Assembly: GCA_900470445.1 (NCBI GenBank)
Contig: UCAU01000060.1
Span: 1-37,684 of the forward strand
DNA from: Hyphomicrobiales bacterium
GTDB lineage: Bacteria; Pseudomonadota; Alphaproteobacteria; Rhizobiales; Devosiaceae
Length of the DNA stretch: 37,684 nt
Reading direction: 5' to 3'
Numbering within the stretch: the stretch's first letter is position 1; each line of letters opens with the position of its first letter. Shown here piece after piece: positions 17,122 to 24,689 of this stretch. The position numbers and the translations under genes are program-made. The notes under the pieces are model-generated. The model was given only the letters and a program-made list of their open reading frames with translations. It did not search any database and was not told the origin of the DNA.

Positions 17122-17327
17122 ATGCTCAAAAAAACCAGTCGTGATAAATCAAGGCCCGATGCCGCCGCCATGAAGGACGGCAAGAAACCCGGACCCAAGG
17201 ATAGCCCCGTCCAGGTGCGCAATGCCGGCAAGGAGGCGCAGGCCGATTCGCCCAAGGACTGGGACGACCAGGACGAAGCAGTCGACGAGAGCTTCCCGGC
17301 CAGCGATTCCAGCGCCAAATACTAGGC
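17122..17327 (+). CDS. small acidic/basic protein with C-terminal FPASD motif
   Basis: A 67-residue hydrophilic protein. The N-terminal half is rich in Lys, Asp and Pro (KKTSRDKSRPD, KDGKKPGPKD). The C-terminus carries DEAVDESFPASDSSAKY, a signature seen in many short alphaproteobacterial hypothetical proteins ('...E(T/S)FPASDP...'). It lacks any predicted fold or membrane span and is probably disordered. The start at 17122 is set by an almost perfect ribosome site, AGGAGGT (17111-17117), four bases from the ATG. The frame also opens earlier (17056), but without such a site. The function is unknown. It is transcribed alone between miaB and hpf. Confidence 0.75.
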
Positions 17328-17523
17328 GCGCTGCCGCATTGGCCGGCCGCGACATCGCCGCAAATCGCCGCCCCGCTTTAACGGCCCGCGAAGGCTATGG
17401 CCAAACTTGGGCGAAGTCATCTGCTTTAACGGTCCCAAGCGGGGAGTTGCGCATTGCATGGGCAAGGCCAGCGGGGCTAGCATCATGAATGTCGCGTACC
17501 CATTTTGAGTACAGGCGAGACGT

Positions 17524-17557
17524 GATCCCGAAATCCGGGAACCGGCTTTCGGAGATC
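17524..17557. repeat. Hyphomicrobiales-type dispersed palindrome before hpf
   Basis: An imperfect palindrome reads GATC-CCGAAA, CCGG, GAA, CCGG, TTTCGG-A-GATC, with 14 paired bases. It resembles the very common rhizobial intergenic repeat of the form GATCCCGAAAA...TTTTCGGGATC. It lies 39 bases before the hpf start. Whether it affects hpf expression is unknown. The 17328-17523 stretch holds no convincing gene or RNA. Confidence 0.6.
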
Positions 17558-17595
17558 CTCGTGTCGATAACAACGACAAGAAGGAAGAGGAAGCC

Positions 17596-18171
17596 ATGAC
17601 CTTACGCATTTCGGGAAAGAACATGGATGTGGGCGATGCGCTGCGCGGCAAGGCGGCGGATCATTTCGCCACGGTCGTCGGGAAATATTTCGACGGCGGC
17701 TATGACGGCCACCTGACCCTTACCCCCGACGGCATCGGCTTCCGCGCGGATTGCGTGGTGCATCTGGATACCGGCGCGACCCTGCAGGCCAGCGCCCAGG
17801 GCGGCGACGCCACATCGGCCTATGAAATCATGGCGCTCAATATCGAAAAACGGCTGCGCCGCTACAATCGCAAGCTCAAGTCCCATCGCAAGGGACCCAA
17901 TGGCGTTTCGGACGGGGTGACCGCGCAATATACCGTGTTTGGGGCGGGGGATGAGTTCGACGAACTGGACGCCGATTACGCGCCCCCGGTGATCGCCGAA
18001 ACCACCAAGAACCTGCGCCAGATGAGCGTGGAAGAGGCGGTGATGGAGCTCGATCTGACCGGCGGCCAGGTGGTGATGTTCCGCCATGCTGGACATGGCG
18101 GGCTAAATGTGGTTTACCGCCGCTCCGACGGCAATATTGGGTGGATCGATCCCGCCCTCGGGACCAATTGA
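17596..18171 (+). CDS. hpf: long-form ribosome hibernation promoting factor
   Basis: A 191-residue long HPF that dimerises and silences 70S ribosomes in stationary phase or starvation. The N-terminal RaiA/YfiA domain (about 1-100: LRISGKNMDVGDALRGKAADHF, then ALNIEKRLRRYNRKLKSHRK) binds the decoding centre. An acidic linker (about 115-130) leads to the C-terminal dimerisation domain (about 130-188: VIAETTKNLRQMSVEEAVMELDL, ending in VVYRRSDGNIGWIDP). A good ribosome site (GGAAGAGGAAG) precedes ATG 17596. It is followed 47 bases later by ptsN. In most proteobacteria rpoN lies just upstream, but it is absent here. Confidence 0.96.
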   Translation: MTLRISGKNMDVGDALRGKAADHFATVVGKYFDGGYDGHLTLTPDGIGFRADCVVHLDTGATLQASAQGGDATSAYEIMALNIEKRLRRYNRKLKSHRKGPNGVSDGVTAQYTVFGAGDEFDELDADYAPPVIAETTKNLRQMSVEEAVMELDLTGGQVVMFRHAGHGGLNVVYRRSDGNIGWIDPALGTN

Positions 18172-18218
18172 ACGCGCCCGGCGCCACAATTGAGCCAACA
18201 ATAGTCAAGGCAGACTTT

Positions 18219-18686
18219 ATGGAATTGTCCGATATCCTGGCGGAACGGGCAGTGCTTTCTTGCACCAGCCTGAAATCAAAACGCCAGTTGTTTGAACAGC
18301 TTGCCGCAAAGGCAGCCGAGATGACCGGGCGCCCGGTCGAAGACATCTGTTCCGCCATCACCAGCCGGGAAGAACTCGGCTCCACTGGCCTGGGCAATGG
18401 CATTGCCATTCCCCATGGTAAGATTGCCGGCCTGGATGGGGTCACCGCCGTGTTCGCGCGGCTGGACGATCCCATCGAGTTCGACGCGGTCGATGACCAG
18501 CCTGTGGATATCGTGATGATGCTGCTGGCCCCTGCCGGGGCCGGTGCCGACCACCTCAAGGCTCTGTCGCGGGTGGCGCGCCTGTTGCGCACCGAAAGCG
18601 TGGTGGACGATCTGCGGCGGACCGATGATCCGCACCGGCTCTATCAATTGCTGACCAGCCCGCTCGAAGGCCATTACGCCGCCTGA
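18219..18686 (+). CDS. ptsN: nitrogen PTS enzyme EIIA(Ntr)
   Basis: EIIA-Ntr is the terminal phosphoacceptor of the nitrogen phosphotransferase system (PtsP-NPr-PtsN). It regulates potassium transport, nitrogen metabolism and stress responses through protein contacts. The 155-residue protein has the PTS EIIA type-2 fold with the phosphorylated histidine H66 in GIAIPHGKI and the downstream DIVMMLLAPAG and HLKALSRVARLLR segments. I chose ATG 18219 (MELSDILAE), the common PtsN start. The open frame to 18141 overlaps the hpf end and is not family-like. The gene is coupled to hpf and ends at a strong terminator. Confidence 0.95.
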   Translation: MELSDILAERAVLSCTSLKSKRQLFEQLAAKAAEMTGRPVEDICSAITSREELGSTGLGNGIAIPHGKIAGLDGVTAVFARLDDPIEFDAVDDQPVDIVMMLLAPAGAGADHLKALSRVARLLRTESVVDDLRRTDDPHRLYQLLTSPLEGHYAA

Positions 18687-18707
18687 AACGGCCAATCCCA
18701 ATAGAAA

Positions 18708-18737
18708 CCCCCCCGGATCGTCTCCGGGGGTTTTTGC
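18708..18737 (+). terminator. Rho-independent terminator of hpf-ptsN
   Basis: An 8-bp stem (CCCCCGGA / TCCGGGGG) with a 5-base loop is followed by TTTTTGCTT. It lies 22 bases after the ptsN stop and separates the operon from the convergent DUF1150 gene. Confidence 0.9.
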
Positions 18738-18758
18738 TTGCTGGCCTAAGGCCCGGCG

Positions 18759-19046
18759 CTAATGCACCGTGGCGAGGCCCAGATTCTTGTCGCCCAGCCA
18801 ATCGGCGACGGCATCTTCCGTGTCGGTGACGAGAAGTGGCGTGCCATCGGCCGACATGACCAATTGGTAGAGCTCATCATCGTCGAACTGGGCGTCCGCA
18901 ATCATGGTCGAAAGGGTCTGCCCGTCGACCGGGCGCACATAGACGACGGCATCGCCGCCCAGAGCCATGAACTGAGCAGGGGTCAAGCCCCTGAGGGGAT
19001 GGACGGGCGCGTCCGTAGCGGGCGCATCATTGCGTTTTTCATACAT
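18759..19046 (-). CDS. DUF1150 family protein
   Basis: A 95-residue soluble protein of the DUF1150 family, found mainly in alphaproteobacteria. The core reads LTPAQFMALGGDAVVYVRPV through LVMSADGTPLLVTDTEDAVADWLG, as in the family. No biochemical function is known. It starts 15 bases after the hsp20 stop, with a clear ribosome site (GAGGAAAGG), so the two form an operon under the hsp20 promoter. The recurring pairing with small heat-shock genes suggests a role in protein quality control, which is inference only. Confidence 0.9.
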   Translation of the reverse strand: MYEKRNDAPATDAPVHPLRGLTPAQFMALGGDAVVYVRPVDGQTLSTMIADAQFDDDELYQLVMSADGTPLLVTDTEDAVADWLGDKNLGLATVH

Positions 19047-19061
19047 TTGTCGGCCCTTTCC

Positions 19062-19481
19062 TCAAACTGAGCGAATGTCGATACGTCGGGCGATCTTTGG
19101 CGCTTGCGGGCGCTCAAGAGCAACAACGAGCATACCGTGCCCTAAAGTTGCATCTTTCACGATCATGCCATCAGCAAGAAGGAAGGACCGCTGGAACTGC
19201 CGTGCGGCGATACCGCGATGCAGATATTGTTTTCCAGCCTCATCCTTCTGCCGGCCGCGGACAATGATCTGATTGTCCTCGGCGATCACTTCGAGCTCAT
19301 CAACCGCAAAACCGGCGACCGCGATGGAGACGAGGAACTGTTCGGTTCCCGCATCATCTTGAGTTCGCTCGATATTATAGGGCGGGTAGCCGTCGGCGGA
19401 CTTGGCCAGCCGATCAACTCGTTCCTCAAAGGCATCAAAGCCGAGGAGAAATGGGGCGGAAAACACCGAAATACGCGACAT
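19062..19481 (-). CDS. small heat shock protein, Hsp20/IbpA class
   Basis: A 139-residue ATP-independent chaperone (alpha-crystallin domain) that holds unfolding proteins for DnaK/ClpB. Typical IbpA-class segments are YPPYNIERT (about 33-41), IAVAGFAVDELEV, IIVRGRQKDE, YLHRGIAARQFQRSFLLAD and GMLVVALERP. The start MSRISVFSAPFLLGFDAFEERV is a common alphaproteobacterial one. A short C-terminal tail (PKIARRIDI) carries the I-x-I-like oligomerisation motif in modified form. Expression appears heat-controlled at two levels: an RpoH-type promoter at 19555-19583 and a ROSE-like hairpin that masks the ribosome site (19488-19508). Confidence 0.95.
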   Translation of the reverse strand: MSRISVFSAPFLLGFDAFEERVDRLAKSADGYPPYNIERTQDDAGTEQFLVSIAVAGFAVDELEVIAEDNQIIVRGRQKDEAGKQYLHRGIAARQFQRSFLLADGMIVKDATLGHGMLVVALERPQAPKIARRIDIRSV

Positions 19482-19487
19482 CTACGC

Positions 19488-19508
19488 CGTCCTTGGTCAC
19501 AAGCAACG
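19488..19508 (-). promoter_or_regulatory. ROSE-type RNA thermometer hairpin, hsp20 leader
   Basis: On the minus strand the last part of the hsp20 leader folds as CGUUGCUUG paired with CAAGGACG around a UGAC loop. The ribosome site AAGGA lies in the 3' arm, eight bases before the ATG. The 5' arm carries UUGCU with one unpaired G opposite the ribosome site. This is the signature of ROSE elements in rhizobial small heat-shock genes. Upstream in the leader (about 19509-19547) two further small stems are possible (GGC/GCC, UCU-UGG/CCAAGA). The leader is about 67 bases if the RpoH promoter is used. Confidence 0.72.
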
Positions 19509-19554
19509 TCTTGGCAAAGGACCCAAAGAGAGTGGCATCCGGCGCCTGACGAAG

Positions 19555-19583
19555 ATATGGGACAATGACCTGCCCTGTTCAAG
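19555..19583 (-). promoter_or_regulatory. RpoH (sigma-32) type promoter of hsp20-DUF1150
   Basis: Read on the minus strand, CTTGAA (19583-19578) is separated by 16 bases from CCCATAT (19561-19555). This matches the heat-shock promoter pattern CTTGAA...CCCATnT. Transcription would begin near 19548 and produce the leader that holds the thermometer hairpin. Confidence 0.78.
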
Positions 19584-19628
19584 TCCGGCATAATGCAGTC
19601 CTGTTTATGAATGGATGCTGACGCGTAA

Positions 19629-20468
19629 ATGACCGAAACTGTCGTCGTGATCATGCCGGCCTATCGGGCCCAGGATACAATTGGGTCCAGCGTCGCCAGC
19701 GTGCTGGCGCAAAGCTATCCGCACTTCCAACTGCTGATCGTCAGTGATGACGGGGTCGACTATGCCGAGCTGCTGGCAAAGCAGGGCATTGCCGATAAAC
19801 GTATATTACAGCTCTCGAGCGGCGTCGTGGGTGGCGGGGCCTCGGCGGCCCGCAATCTGGCGCTTGAGGCCAGCTCGGCGTCCTATGTGGCGATTCTGGA
19901 TGCCGACGACCGCTTCAAGCCGGAAAAACTGGCGCTGGCCGTGGCGGCTTTGGCCGATCACGCCATTGTCAGCACGGCGCTCGATGTGATGAGCGATAGT
20001 TTCGTGCATCTGCGCCATGTCGCCATGGGGCCGGACCGGCTGGTCCGGGCCGGGGCACATAAATGGCTGAACCTGTCGATGGATTCGATGATCGTGTGGG
20101 ATCGCCGGCGCACCGACGGGCGCTATGATACCACCATCAGCAATATGACCGATCTTGAATTGCTGCTGCAGCTTTATCGGGCGGTGCCGCAATCCTGGCA
20201 TCTGGGCATGCCGCTGCATGATTATGTCAAACGATCGAGTTCGATGAGCAATGGCGCCAATGTCGCGGCGGGAATGATCGCCAGCAAGAATGTGATTCTG
20301 GGTCGGGTGGAGGCGGGCTATTACGGGCTGCCGGAAGAGGACGCGGTGGAGGTCGCCAGGTTCTTGCGGATTTCGCTTGAGGCGGAGAAGCTCTATGGCG
20401 ACGCGCTGGCGGCACAGCCGGGGCTGTTGTTCGAGGATCATCTGGAGCCGATGTTGGGCCGGGGCTAG
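19629..20468 (+). CDS. family 2 glycosyltransferase
   Basis: A 279-residue GT-A fold glycosyltransferase. The nucleotide-sugar site is clear: VVIMPAYRAQDTIGSSVASVL (about 6-26), LLIVSDDG (about 36-43), ASAARNLAL, and the metal-binding ILDADDRF (DxD near 89-93). The C-terminal half (about 110-279) is less conserved and gives no hint of acceptor. There is no membrane span, so it is probably cytoplasmic or peripheral. It is not flanked by other envelope polysaccharide genes. It is divergent from hsp20, with 147 bases between them, and the ribosome site is weak. Donor and acceptor sugars cannot be told from the sequence. Confidence 0.88.
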   Translation: MTETVVVIMPAYRAQDTIGSSVASVLAQSYPHFQLLIVSDDGVDYAELLAKQGIADKRILQLSSGVVGGGASAARNLALEASSASYVAILDADDRFKPEKLALAVAALADHAIVSTALDVMSDSFVHLRHVAMGPDRLVRAGAHKWLNLSMDSMIVWDRRRTDGRYDTTISNMTDLELLLQLYRAVPQSWHLGMPLHDYVKRSSSMSNGANVAAGMIASKNVILGRVEAGYYGLPEEDAVEVARFLRISLEAEKLYGDALAAQPGLLFEDHLEPMLGRG

Positions 20469-20527
20469 GCGCCGGCATCGGGGTATCCGCTTGCCGAATA
20501 GAGACGGCACAACGCCGCCCCCTGCCC

Positions 20528-21070
20528 TCAGCTCAACAGCACCGCAATAATATCATCGTGGATGGCCTGCCATTCGGCATCGCTGAAAGGATGCAAGCCA
20601 AAGCCCCGCAGCGTGAAAGCGCCTTCGGCAGCAAGCAAGGCGATGCGGGCGCGGCGGCCGCGTTCGGTTGCAGGGTCGATGCGGGCGAACAGACCGCGAT
20701 AATAATCGATCGTGCTGCTGCGAAATTGCGGGGAGCGGATGAAGCTGGCCATCAGCGCCGCCGCCCGGCCGCCGCTGGTGGGATCTGCGCCCGCGCTGGC
20801 CTGCACATGAGCCAGGATGTGGCGCTCGGAGTGATCCGCGGCCTTGGCCAAAAACTCCTCGGCCAGTTTGTCATAGACGGCAACAACCCGCTCCAGCATG
20901 GCGTCGATCAATATGTCCTTGCTGGCATAGGCATAGAGCACGCCGCCCTTGCTGACCCCCGCCTCGGCCGCCACCGCATCGATGGTGAGATGGGCCGCGC
21001 CATCGCGCAGCACCACCTGTTCAGCGGCATCCAAAATTGTGCCGCGATCGATCGTCTGGCGTCGGCCCAT
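20528..21070 (-). CDS. TetR family transcriptional regulator
   Basis: A 180-residue TetR/AcrR repressor. The N-terminal helix-turn-helix is typical: IDRGTILDAAEQVVLRDGAA, HLTIDAVAAEAGVSKGGVLYAYASKDILIDAML (about 7-60). The C-terminal ligand domain (about 70-180) resembles the TetR_C group found with QacA/SmvA-type efflux genes. It is divergent from such a transporter, with 89 bases between the two starts and a palindrome in the gap. The likely job is to repress the transporter and itself until a toxic cation or drug binds. The inducer is unknown. Confidence 0.92.
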   Translation of the reverse strand: MGRRQTIDRGTILDAAEQVVLRDGAAHLTIDAVAAEAGVSKGGVLYAYASKDILIDAMLERVVAVYDKLAEEFLAKAADHSERHILAHVQASAGADPTSGGRAAALMASFIRSPQFRSSTIDYYRGLFARIDPATERGRRARIALLAAEGAFTLRGFGLHPFSDAEWQAIHDDIIAVLLS

Positions 21071-21088
21071 TATTTCTCTCTTTTCAAA

Positions 21089-21100
21089 CCGTCTGGACGG
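21089..21100 (+). promoter_or_regulatory. candidate TetR operator in the divergent spacer
   Basis: CCGTC-TG-GACGG is a 5-bp inverted repeat with a 2-base centre, 19 bases from the regulator start and 60 bases from the transporter start. It is the only clear palindrome in the spacer, and many TetR-type operators have this size and form. Binding is inferred from position. Confidence 0.55.
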
Positions 21101-21159
21101 ATATATATCGCATCCTGACTTATAACAACGAAATTCGCGCCTTGCGCAAAGAGGTTTTG

Positions 21160-22683
21160 ATGTCTCGCCCCGCCAATCGCTGGCTCACCCTGCTCGCCGT
21201 CATGCTGGCTTTCGTGCCGATCGTGGTCGACATGACGATCCTGCATATTGCCGTGCCGTCGCTGACGCTCGCTTTGGGCGCCAGTGGCACCGAGATCTTG
21301 TGGATCATCGATATCTATCCGCTGATGATGGCGGGGCTATTGGTGCCAATGGGTACGCTGGCCGACCGGGTCGGTCACCGCCGCATGATGCTGGTTGGGC
21401 TGGCGATCTTTATTCTCGCCTCGGTGCTGGCCGCCTTTGCACCCAATGCCATGGCACTGATCGGCGCGCGAATTATCCTGGCTTTGGGCGCCTCCATGGT
21501 CATGCCCTCCATTCTCGCCATCATCCGACAGACCTTCGAGGATGATCGCGAACGCGCCATTGCACTGGGCCTCTGGGGCACGGTGGGCTCGGCCGGCGCG
21601 GCTCTGGGGCCGCTGGCGGGCGGTATCCTGCTCGAGCATTTCTGGTGGGGCTCGGTGTTCCTGGTAAATGTGCCGATCATGCTGGTGGTGTGGCCGCTGG
21701 CCTATTTTGCCGTGCCCAGGCGCCAGCCACAGGGCGGCGGCAATTGGACCATCGGGCAGGCGCTGATCCTGATCGGCGGGCTGATCGCCAGTGTCTACGC
21801 TATCAAATCGGGGTTCAAGGTGGGCTCGTCGCCGCTGTTGACCGGCGCGACGCTGGTGGCCGGGTTGGGCCTGCTGGTCTGGTTTGCCCGCCAGCAATTG
21901 ACCGCGGCTTCGCCCATGCTGGATCTGAGCCTCTTCACCCGGCCGGCCCTTTCCATGGGCATGATCATTGCGCTGGTGGTGTCCGGCTCGCTGGCCGGGG
22001 TGGAACTGACCATTGCGCAGGAGCTGCAATTCGTGGTTGGCAAATCTCCGCTCGAAGCGGGGCTGTTCATGCTGCCGCTGGTGGTGGCTTCGGCGCTGGG
22101 CGGGCCGCTGGCGGGCTATCTGAGCAATCTTCTTGGGCTGCGCGTGGTGGCGGTGCTGTCGCTGGGGACGGCCGCTGCTGCATTGGCGGGGCTGGGCGTG
22201 AGCGATTTCCATCAGCCGGGTCTGGGCGTGATCGTCTTTATGGTCCTGCTGGGCCTCTCGCTCAGCATCGGGCTGACGGCTTCATCCATCGCCATTATGG
22301 GCAGTGCACCGCCCGAAAAGGCGGGCGCCGCCGGCTCGCTCGAAGCCACTGGCTACGAACTGGGTGCCGGGCTGGGCATCACCTTCTTCGGCGTGCTGCT
22401 GGCGGCCAGCTATGGCGCCGGCATGGTGGTGCCGCAGAACCTGGCCGGGCTGGTGCCCGAAGGTGCCCGCCACTCCATCGGCGAGGCGATGGTGGCGGCC
22501 AATGGGCTGGGTGGCGCCAATGGGGACGCCCTGGCTCAGGCGGCGCGTGATGCGTTTTCCAGCGCCCATGGCACGGTCTTGCTAACCGCGGCCAGCCTGA
22601 TCGCTGTTCTGGCCGTGGCGGTGCTGATTGCGCTGCGCAATTATCGCGAGCCCAAGGGCGGAATGGCCAATAGCCACGGGTAA
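21160..22683 (+). CDS. MFS multidrug efflux transporter, DHA2/QacA-SmvA type
   Basis: A 507-residue, about 14-span drug:proton antiporter. The first span holds VVDMTILHIAVPSL, the DHA2 motif D1 with the membrane-embedded Asp. Loop 2-3 is GTLADRVGHRRMML (motif A). Span 5 carries GxxGPxxGG as GAALGPLAGGILLEHFWW (motif C, antiporter signature), followed by VFLVNVPIMLV. This arrangement is that of QacA/SmvA exporters of quaternary ammonium compounds and dyes. I used ATG 21160 (MSRPANRW); the frame opens upstream into the regulator gene but is not protein-like there. It is probably repressed by the divergent TetR. A weak stem (AAGGCAA/TTGCCTT, 22682-22702) follows. Confidence 0.92.
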   Translation: MSRPANRWLTLLAVMLAFVPIVVDMTILHIAVPSLTLALGASGTEILWIIDIYPLMMAGLLVPMGTLADRVGHRRMMLVGLAIFILASVLAAFAPNAMALIGARIILALGASMVMPSILAIIRQTFEDDRERAIALGLWGTVGSAGAALGPLAGGILLEHFWWGSVFLVNVPIMLVVWPLAYFAVPRRQPQGGGNWTIGQALILIGGLIASVYAIKSGFKVGSSPLLTGATLVAGLGLLVWFARQQLTAASPMLDLSLFTRPALSMGMIIALVVSGSLAGVELTIAQELQFVVGKSPLEAGLFMLPLVVASALGGPLAGYLSNLLGLRVVAVLSLGTAAAALAGLGVSDFHQPGLGVIVFMVLLGLSLSIGLTASSIAIMGSAPPEKAGAAGSLEATGYELGAGLGITFFGVLLAASYGAGMVVPQNLAGLVPEGARHSIGEAMVAANGLGGANGDALAQAARDAFSSAHGTVLLTAASLIAVLAVAVLIALRNYREPKGGMANSHG

Positions 22684-22736
22684 GGCAACGGGCTCTTGCC
22701 TTCCCCCGGCTTTCCCCCTATAGAGCCCACTTCTCC

Positions 22737-22771
22737 GGACCGCCCGGCCAACAGGCATGCCGTGGCGGTTC
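22737..22771 (+). promoter_or_regulatory. leader hairpin before rpmI-rplT
   Basis: GGACCGCC (22737-22744) pairs with GGCGGUUC (22764-22771), an 8-bp stem with one G-U pair. The loop contains the self-complementary GGCAUGCC. It lies 50 bases before the rpmI ATG and has no T-tract. In several bacteria ribosomal protein L20 binds an rRNA-like leader structure to repress this operon. This could be such a site, but the match to a known L20 leader has not been shown. Confidence 0.4.
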
Positions 22772-22821
22772 TTGAATGCGATGGGCCCAAATCCATCCAA
22801 ATACTCTAAAGGACCCGCAAA

Positions 22822-23022
22822 ATGCCCAAGATGAAGACGAAATCTGGCGCGAAAAAGCGTTTCAGTTTCACAGCGACCGGTCGCGTCAAGGCTGGTGTCG
22901 CAGGCAAGCGTCACCGTTTGATCAACCACAACGCAAAGTACATCCGCACCAACCGCGGCACCAAGATCCTGTCCAAGGGCGACGAGGGTCTGGTCAAGTG
23001 GTACATGCCGTACAACCGCTAA
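22822..23022 (+). CDS. rpmI: 50S ribosomal protein L35
   Basis: A 66-residue basic protein of the large subunit. The sequence opens [22 protein letters not shown], closes on KWYMPYNR, and contains the HRLINHN segment, all normal for alphaproteobacterial L35. The ribosome site AAAGGA precedes the ATG. It is co-transcribed with rplT, 23 bases downstream. infC, which often precedes rpmI in other bacteria, is not here, as is common in alphaproteobacteria. Confidence 0.98.
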   Translation: MPKMKTKSGAKKRFSFTATGRVKAGVAGKRHRLINHNAKYIRTNRGTKILSKGDEGLVKWYMPYNR

Positions 23023-23045
23023 AACGCTGAAAAGGAAGCTGACAC

Positions 23046-23447
23046 ATGTCACGCGTTAAAAGAGGCGTTACCAACCACGCCCGTCACAAAAAAGTTTTGA
23101 AGGCTGCGGAGGGCTATTATGGCCGCCGCAAGTCCACGATCCGTATCGCCAAGCAGGCCGTCGAAAAGGCCGGCCAGTACGCGTATCGCGATCGTCGCGT
23201 CAAGAAGCGCAACTTCCGCGCCCTGTGGATCCAGCGTATCAACGCTGCCGTGCGCGATTACGGCCTGACCTATGGCCGATTTATCGACGGCCTCAGCAAG
23301 GCTGAGGTTGCCGTCGACCGCAAGGTGCTGAGCGATCTCGCGATCACCCAGCCCGAAGCGTTCGGCGTGCTGGTCGAAAAGGCCAAGGCAGCACTCGCGT
23401 ATCTCGAAGGCGTCGAAAAGACGACCCACGAGCGCGTCACCGCCTAA
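23046..23447 (+). CDS. rplT: 50S ribosomal protein L20
   Basis: A 133-residue rRNA-binding protein needed early in 50S assembly and, in several bacteria, an autoregulator of its own operon. The family sequence is evident in [20 protein letters not shown] and [20 protein letters not shown]. The length is about 15 residues above the 118 of E. coli, owing to a C-terminal tail typical of alphaproteobacteria. AAGGAAG supplies the ribosome site. A strong terminator follows, so pheS needs its own promoter or readthrough. Confidence 0.98.
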   Translation: MSRVKRGVTNHARHKKVLKAAEGYYGRRKSTIRIAKQAVEKAGQYAYRDRRVKKRNFRALWIQRINAAVRDYGLTYGRFIDGLSKAEVAVDRKVLSDLAITQPEAFGVLVEKAKAALAYLEGVEKTTHERVTA

Positions 23448-23475
23448 TACCTCGCTTACGCTGAGGCCCAAATTG

Positions 23476-23522
23476 ACGCCTTGCGCTACCCCGAAAGGGC
23501 TGGCGCGAGGCGTTTTGTTTTG
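23476..23522 (+). terminator. Rho-independent terminator of rpmI-rplT
   Basis: An 11-bp stem (ACGCCTTGCGC / GCGCGAGGCGT, one G-U pair) encloses a loop that can itself pair (CCC/GGG). It is followed by TTTTGTTTTGG. It lies 28 bases after the rplT stop. Confidence 0.9.
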
Positions 23523-23557
23523 GTCTAACGCCCGCAGTTCATTTGGAAGCTCCTTAG

Positions 23558-24688
23558 ATGTCCCTCGATAGCCAGATCGACACTCTCCGCGCCGAACTTT
23601 CGGCCGCCATTGCCAATGCCGGCGACGATGCCGCGCTCGACACTGTGCGCGTTGCGGCCCTGGGCAAGAAGGGCAGCGTTTCCGCGCTCCTCGCGTCGCT
23701 GGGCTCCATGGCCCCGGAAGAGCGCAAAAGCGCGGGTCCGGCCATCAATGGCCTCAAGCAGGAGATCGCCGGGCTGATCGAAGCCAAGAGCGGCGCGCTC
23801 AAGGCGGCAGCGCTCGACGCGCGGCTCAAGGCCGAGACGGTCGATATTACCCTGCCCTTGCCCGCAGCACCCACGGCGCGCGGCCGCATCCATCCGATCA
23901 GCCAGACCATTGACGAGATCACCGCGATCTTTTCGGACATGGGCTTCTCGATCGCCGAAGGGCCCGATATCGAGACCGATTATTTCAACTTCACCGCGCT
24001 CAATTTCCCCGAAGGCCATCCGGCCCGGGAAATGCACGACACCTTCTTCATGAAGCCGGGCGCCGATGGCGTCAAAAAAGTGCTGCGCACACATACCTCG
24101 CCCGTACAGATGCGGGTGATGCAGCGGACCAATGAAAAGCCGGCCGCCAGCTATCTGACCCCGCCAATGGATCCGCCGATCCGCGTGGTGATGCCCGGCC
24201 GCACCTATCGCAATGACTCAGACCAGACCCACACCCCGATGTTCCATCAGGTCGAGGGGCTGGTGATCGACAAGTCGAGCCATATCGGCCAGCTGCGCTG
24301 GGTGCTGGAGGAATTCCTCAAGGCCTATTTCGAAGTGCCCAATGTGACGCTGCGCTTCCGCCCCAGCTTCTTCCCCTTCACCGAACCCTCGATGGAAGTG
24401 GACGTGCAATGCGACCGCTCGGGCAATGAGGTCAAGATCGGCGAGGGCAGCGATTGGCTCGAAATCCTGGGCTGCGGCATGGTGCATCCCAATGTGATCC
24501 GCAACGCGGGGCTCGATCCCGACGTCTATCAGGGCTTTGCCTGGGGCATGGGCATCGACCGCATCGCCATGCTGAAATACGGCATGCCGGACCTGCGCGC
24601 CTTCTTCGACGCCGACCAGCGTTGGCTCGACCATTACGGCTTCCGCCCGCTCGACCTGCCGACGCTGTTCGGGGGGCTGAGCAGCTAA
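23558..24688 (+). CDS. pheS: phenylalanyl-tRNA synthetase alpha subunit
   Basis: The catalytic subunit of the (alpha-beta)2 class II synthetase that charges tRNA-Phe. The N-terminal coiled-coil (about 1-100) is followed by the catalytic domain. It includes [25 protein letters not shown], motif 2 (about 210-225: [20 protein letters not shown]) and motif 3 ([22 protein letters not shown], about 327-348). The 376 residues are slightly longer than the usual 330-360. It begins after the rplT terminator and is followed after one base by the exonuclease gene rather than pheT. Confidence 0.97.
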   Translation: MSLDSQIDTLRAELSAAIANAGDDAALDTVRVAALGKKGSVSALLASLGSMAPEERKSAGPAINGLKQEIAGLIEAKSGALKAAALDARLKAETVDITLPLPAAPTARGRIHPISQTIDEITAIFSDMGFSIAEGPDIETDYFNFTALNFPEGHPAREMHDTFFMKPGADGVKKVLRTHTSPVQMRVMQRTNEKPAASYLTPPMDPPIRVVMPGRTYRNDSDQTHTPMFHQVEGLVIDKSSHIGQLRWVLEEFLKAYFEVPNVTLRFRPSFFPFTEPSMEVDVQCDRSGNEVKIGEGSDWLEILGCGMVHPNVIRNAGLDPDVYQGFAWGMGIDRIAMLKYGMPDLRAFFDADQRWLDHYGFRPLDLPTLFGGLSS

Positions 24689-24689
24689 G

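Noticed and set aside
17328..17523. Possible small RNA or hidden gene between the FPASD protein and hpf
   Set aside because: No reading frame with a ribosome site, no terminator and no strong hairpin apart from the dispersed palindrome downstream.
21337..22212. A 291-codon minus-strand frame within the MFS gene
   Set aside because: Gln/His/Arg-rich antisense translation. The opposite strand encodes a full 14-span transporter.
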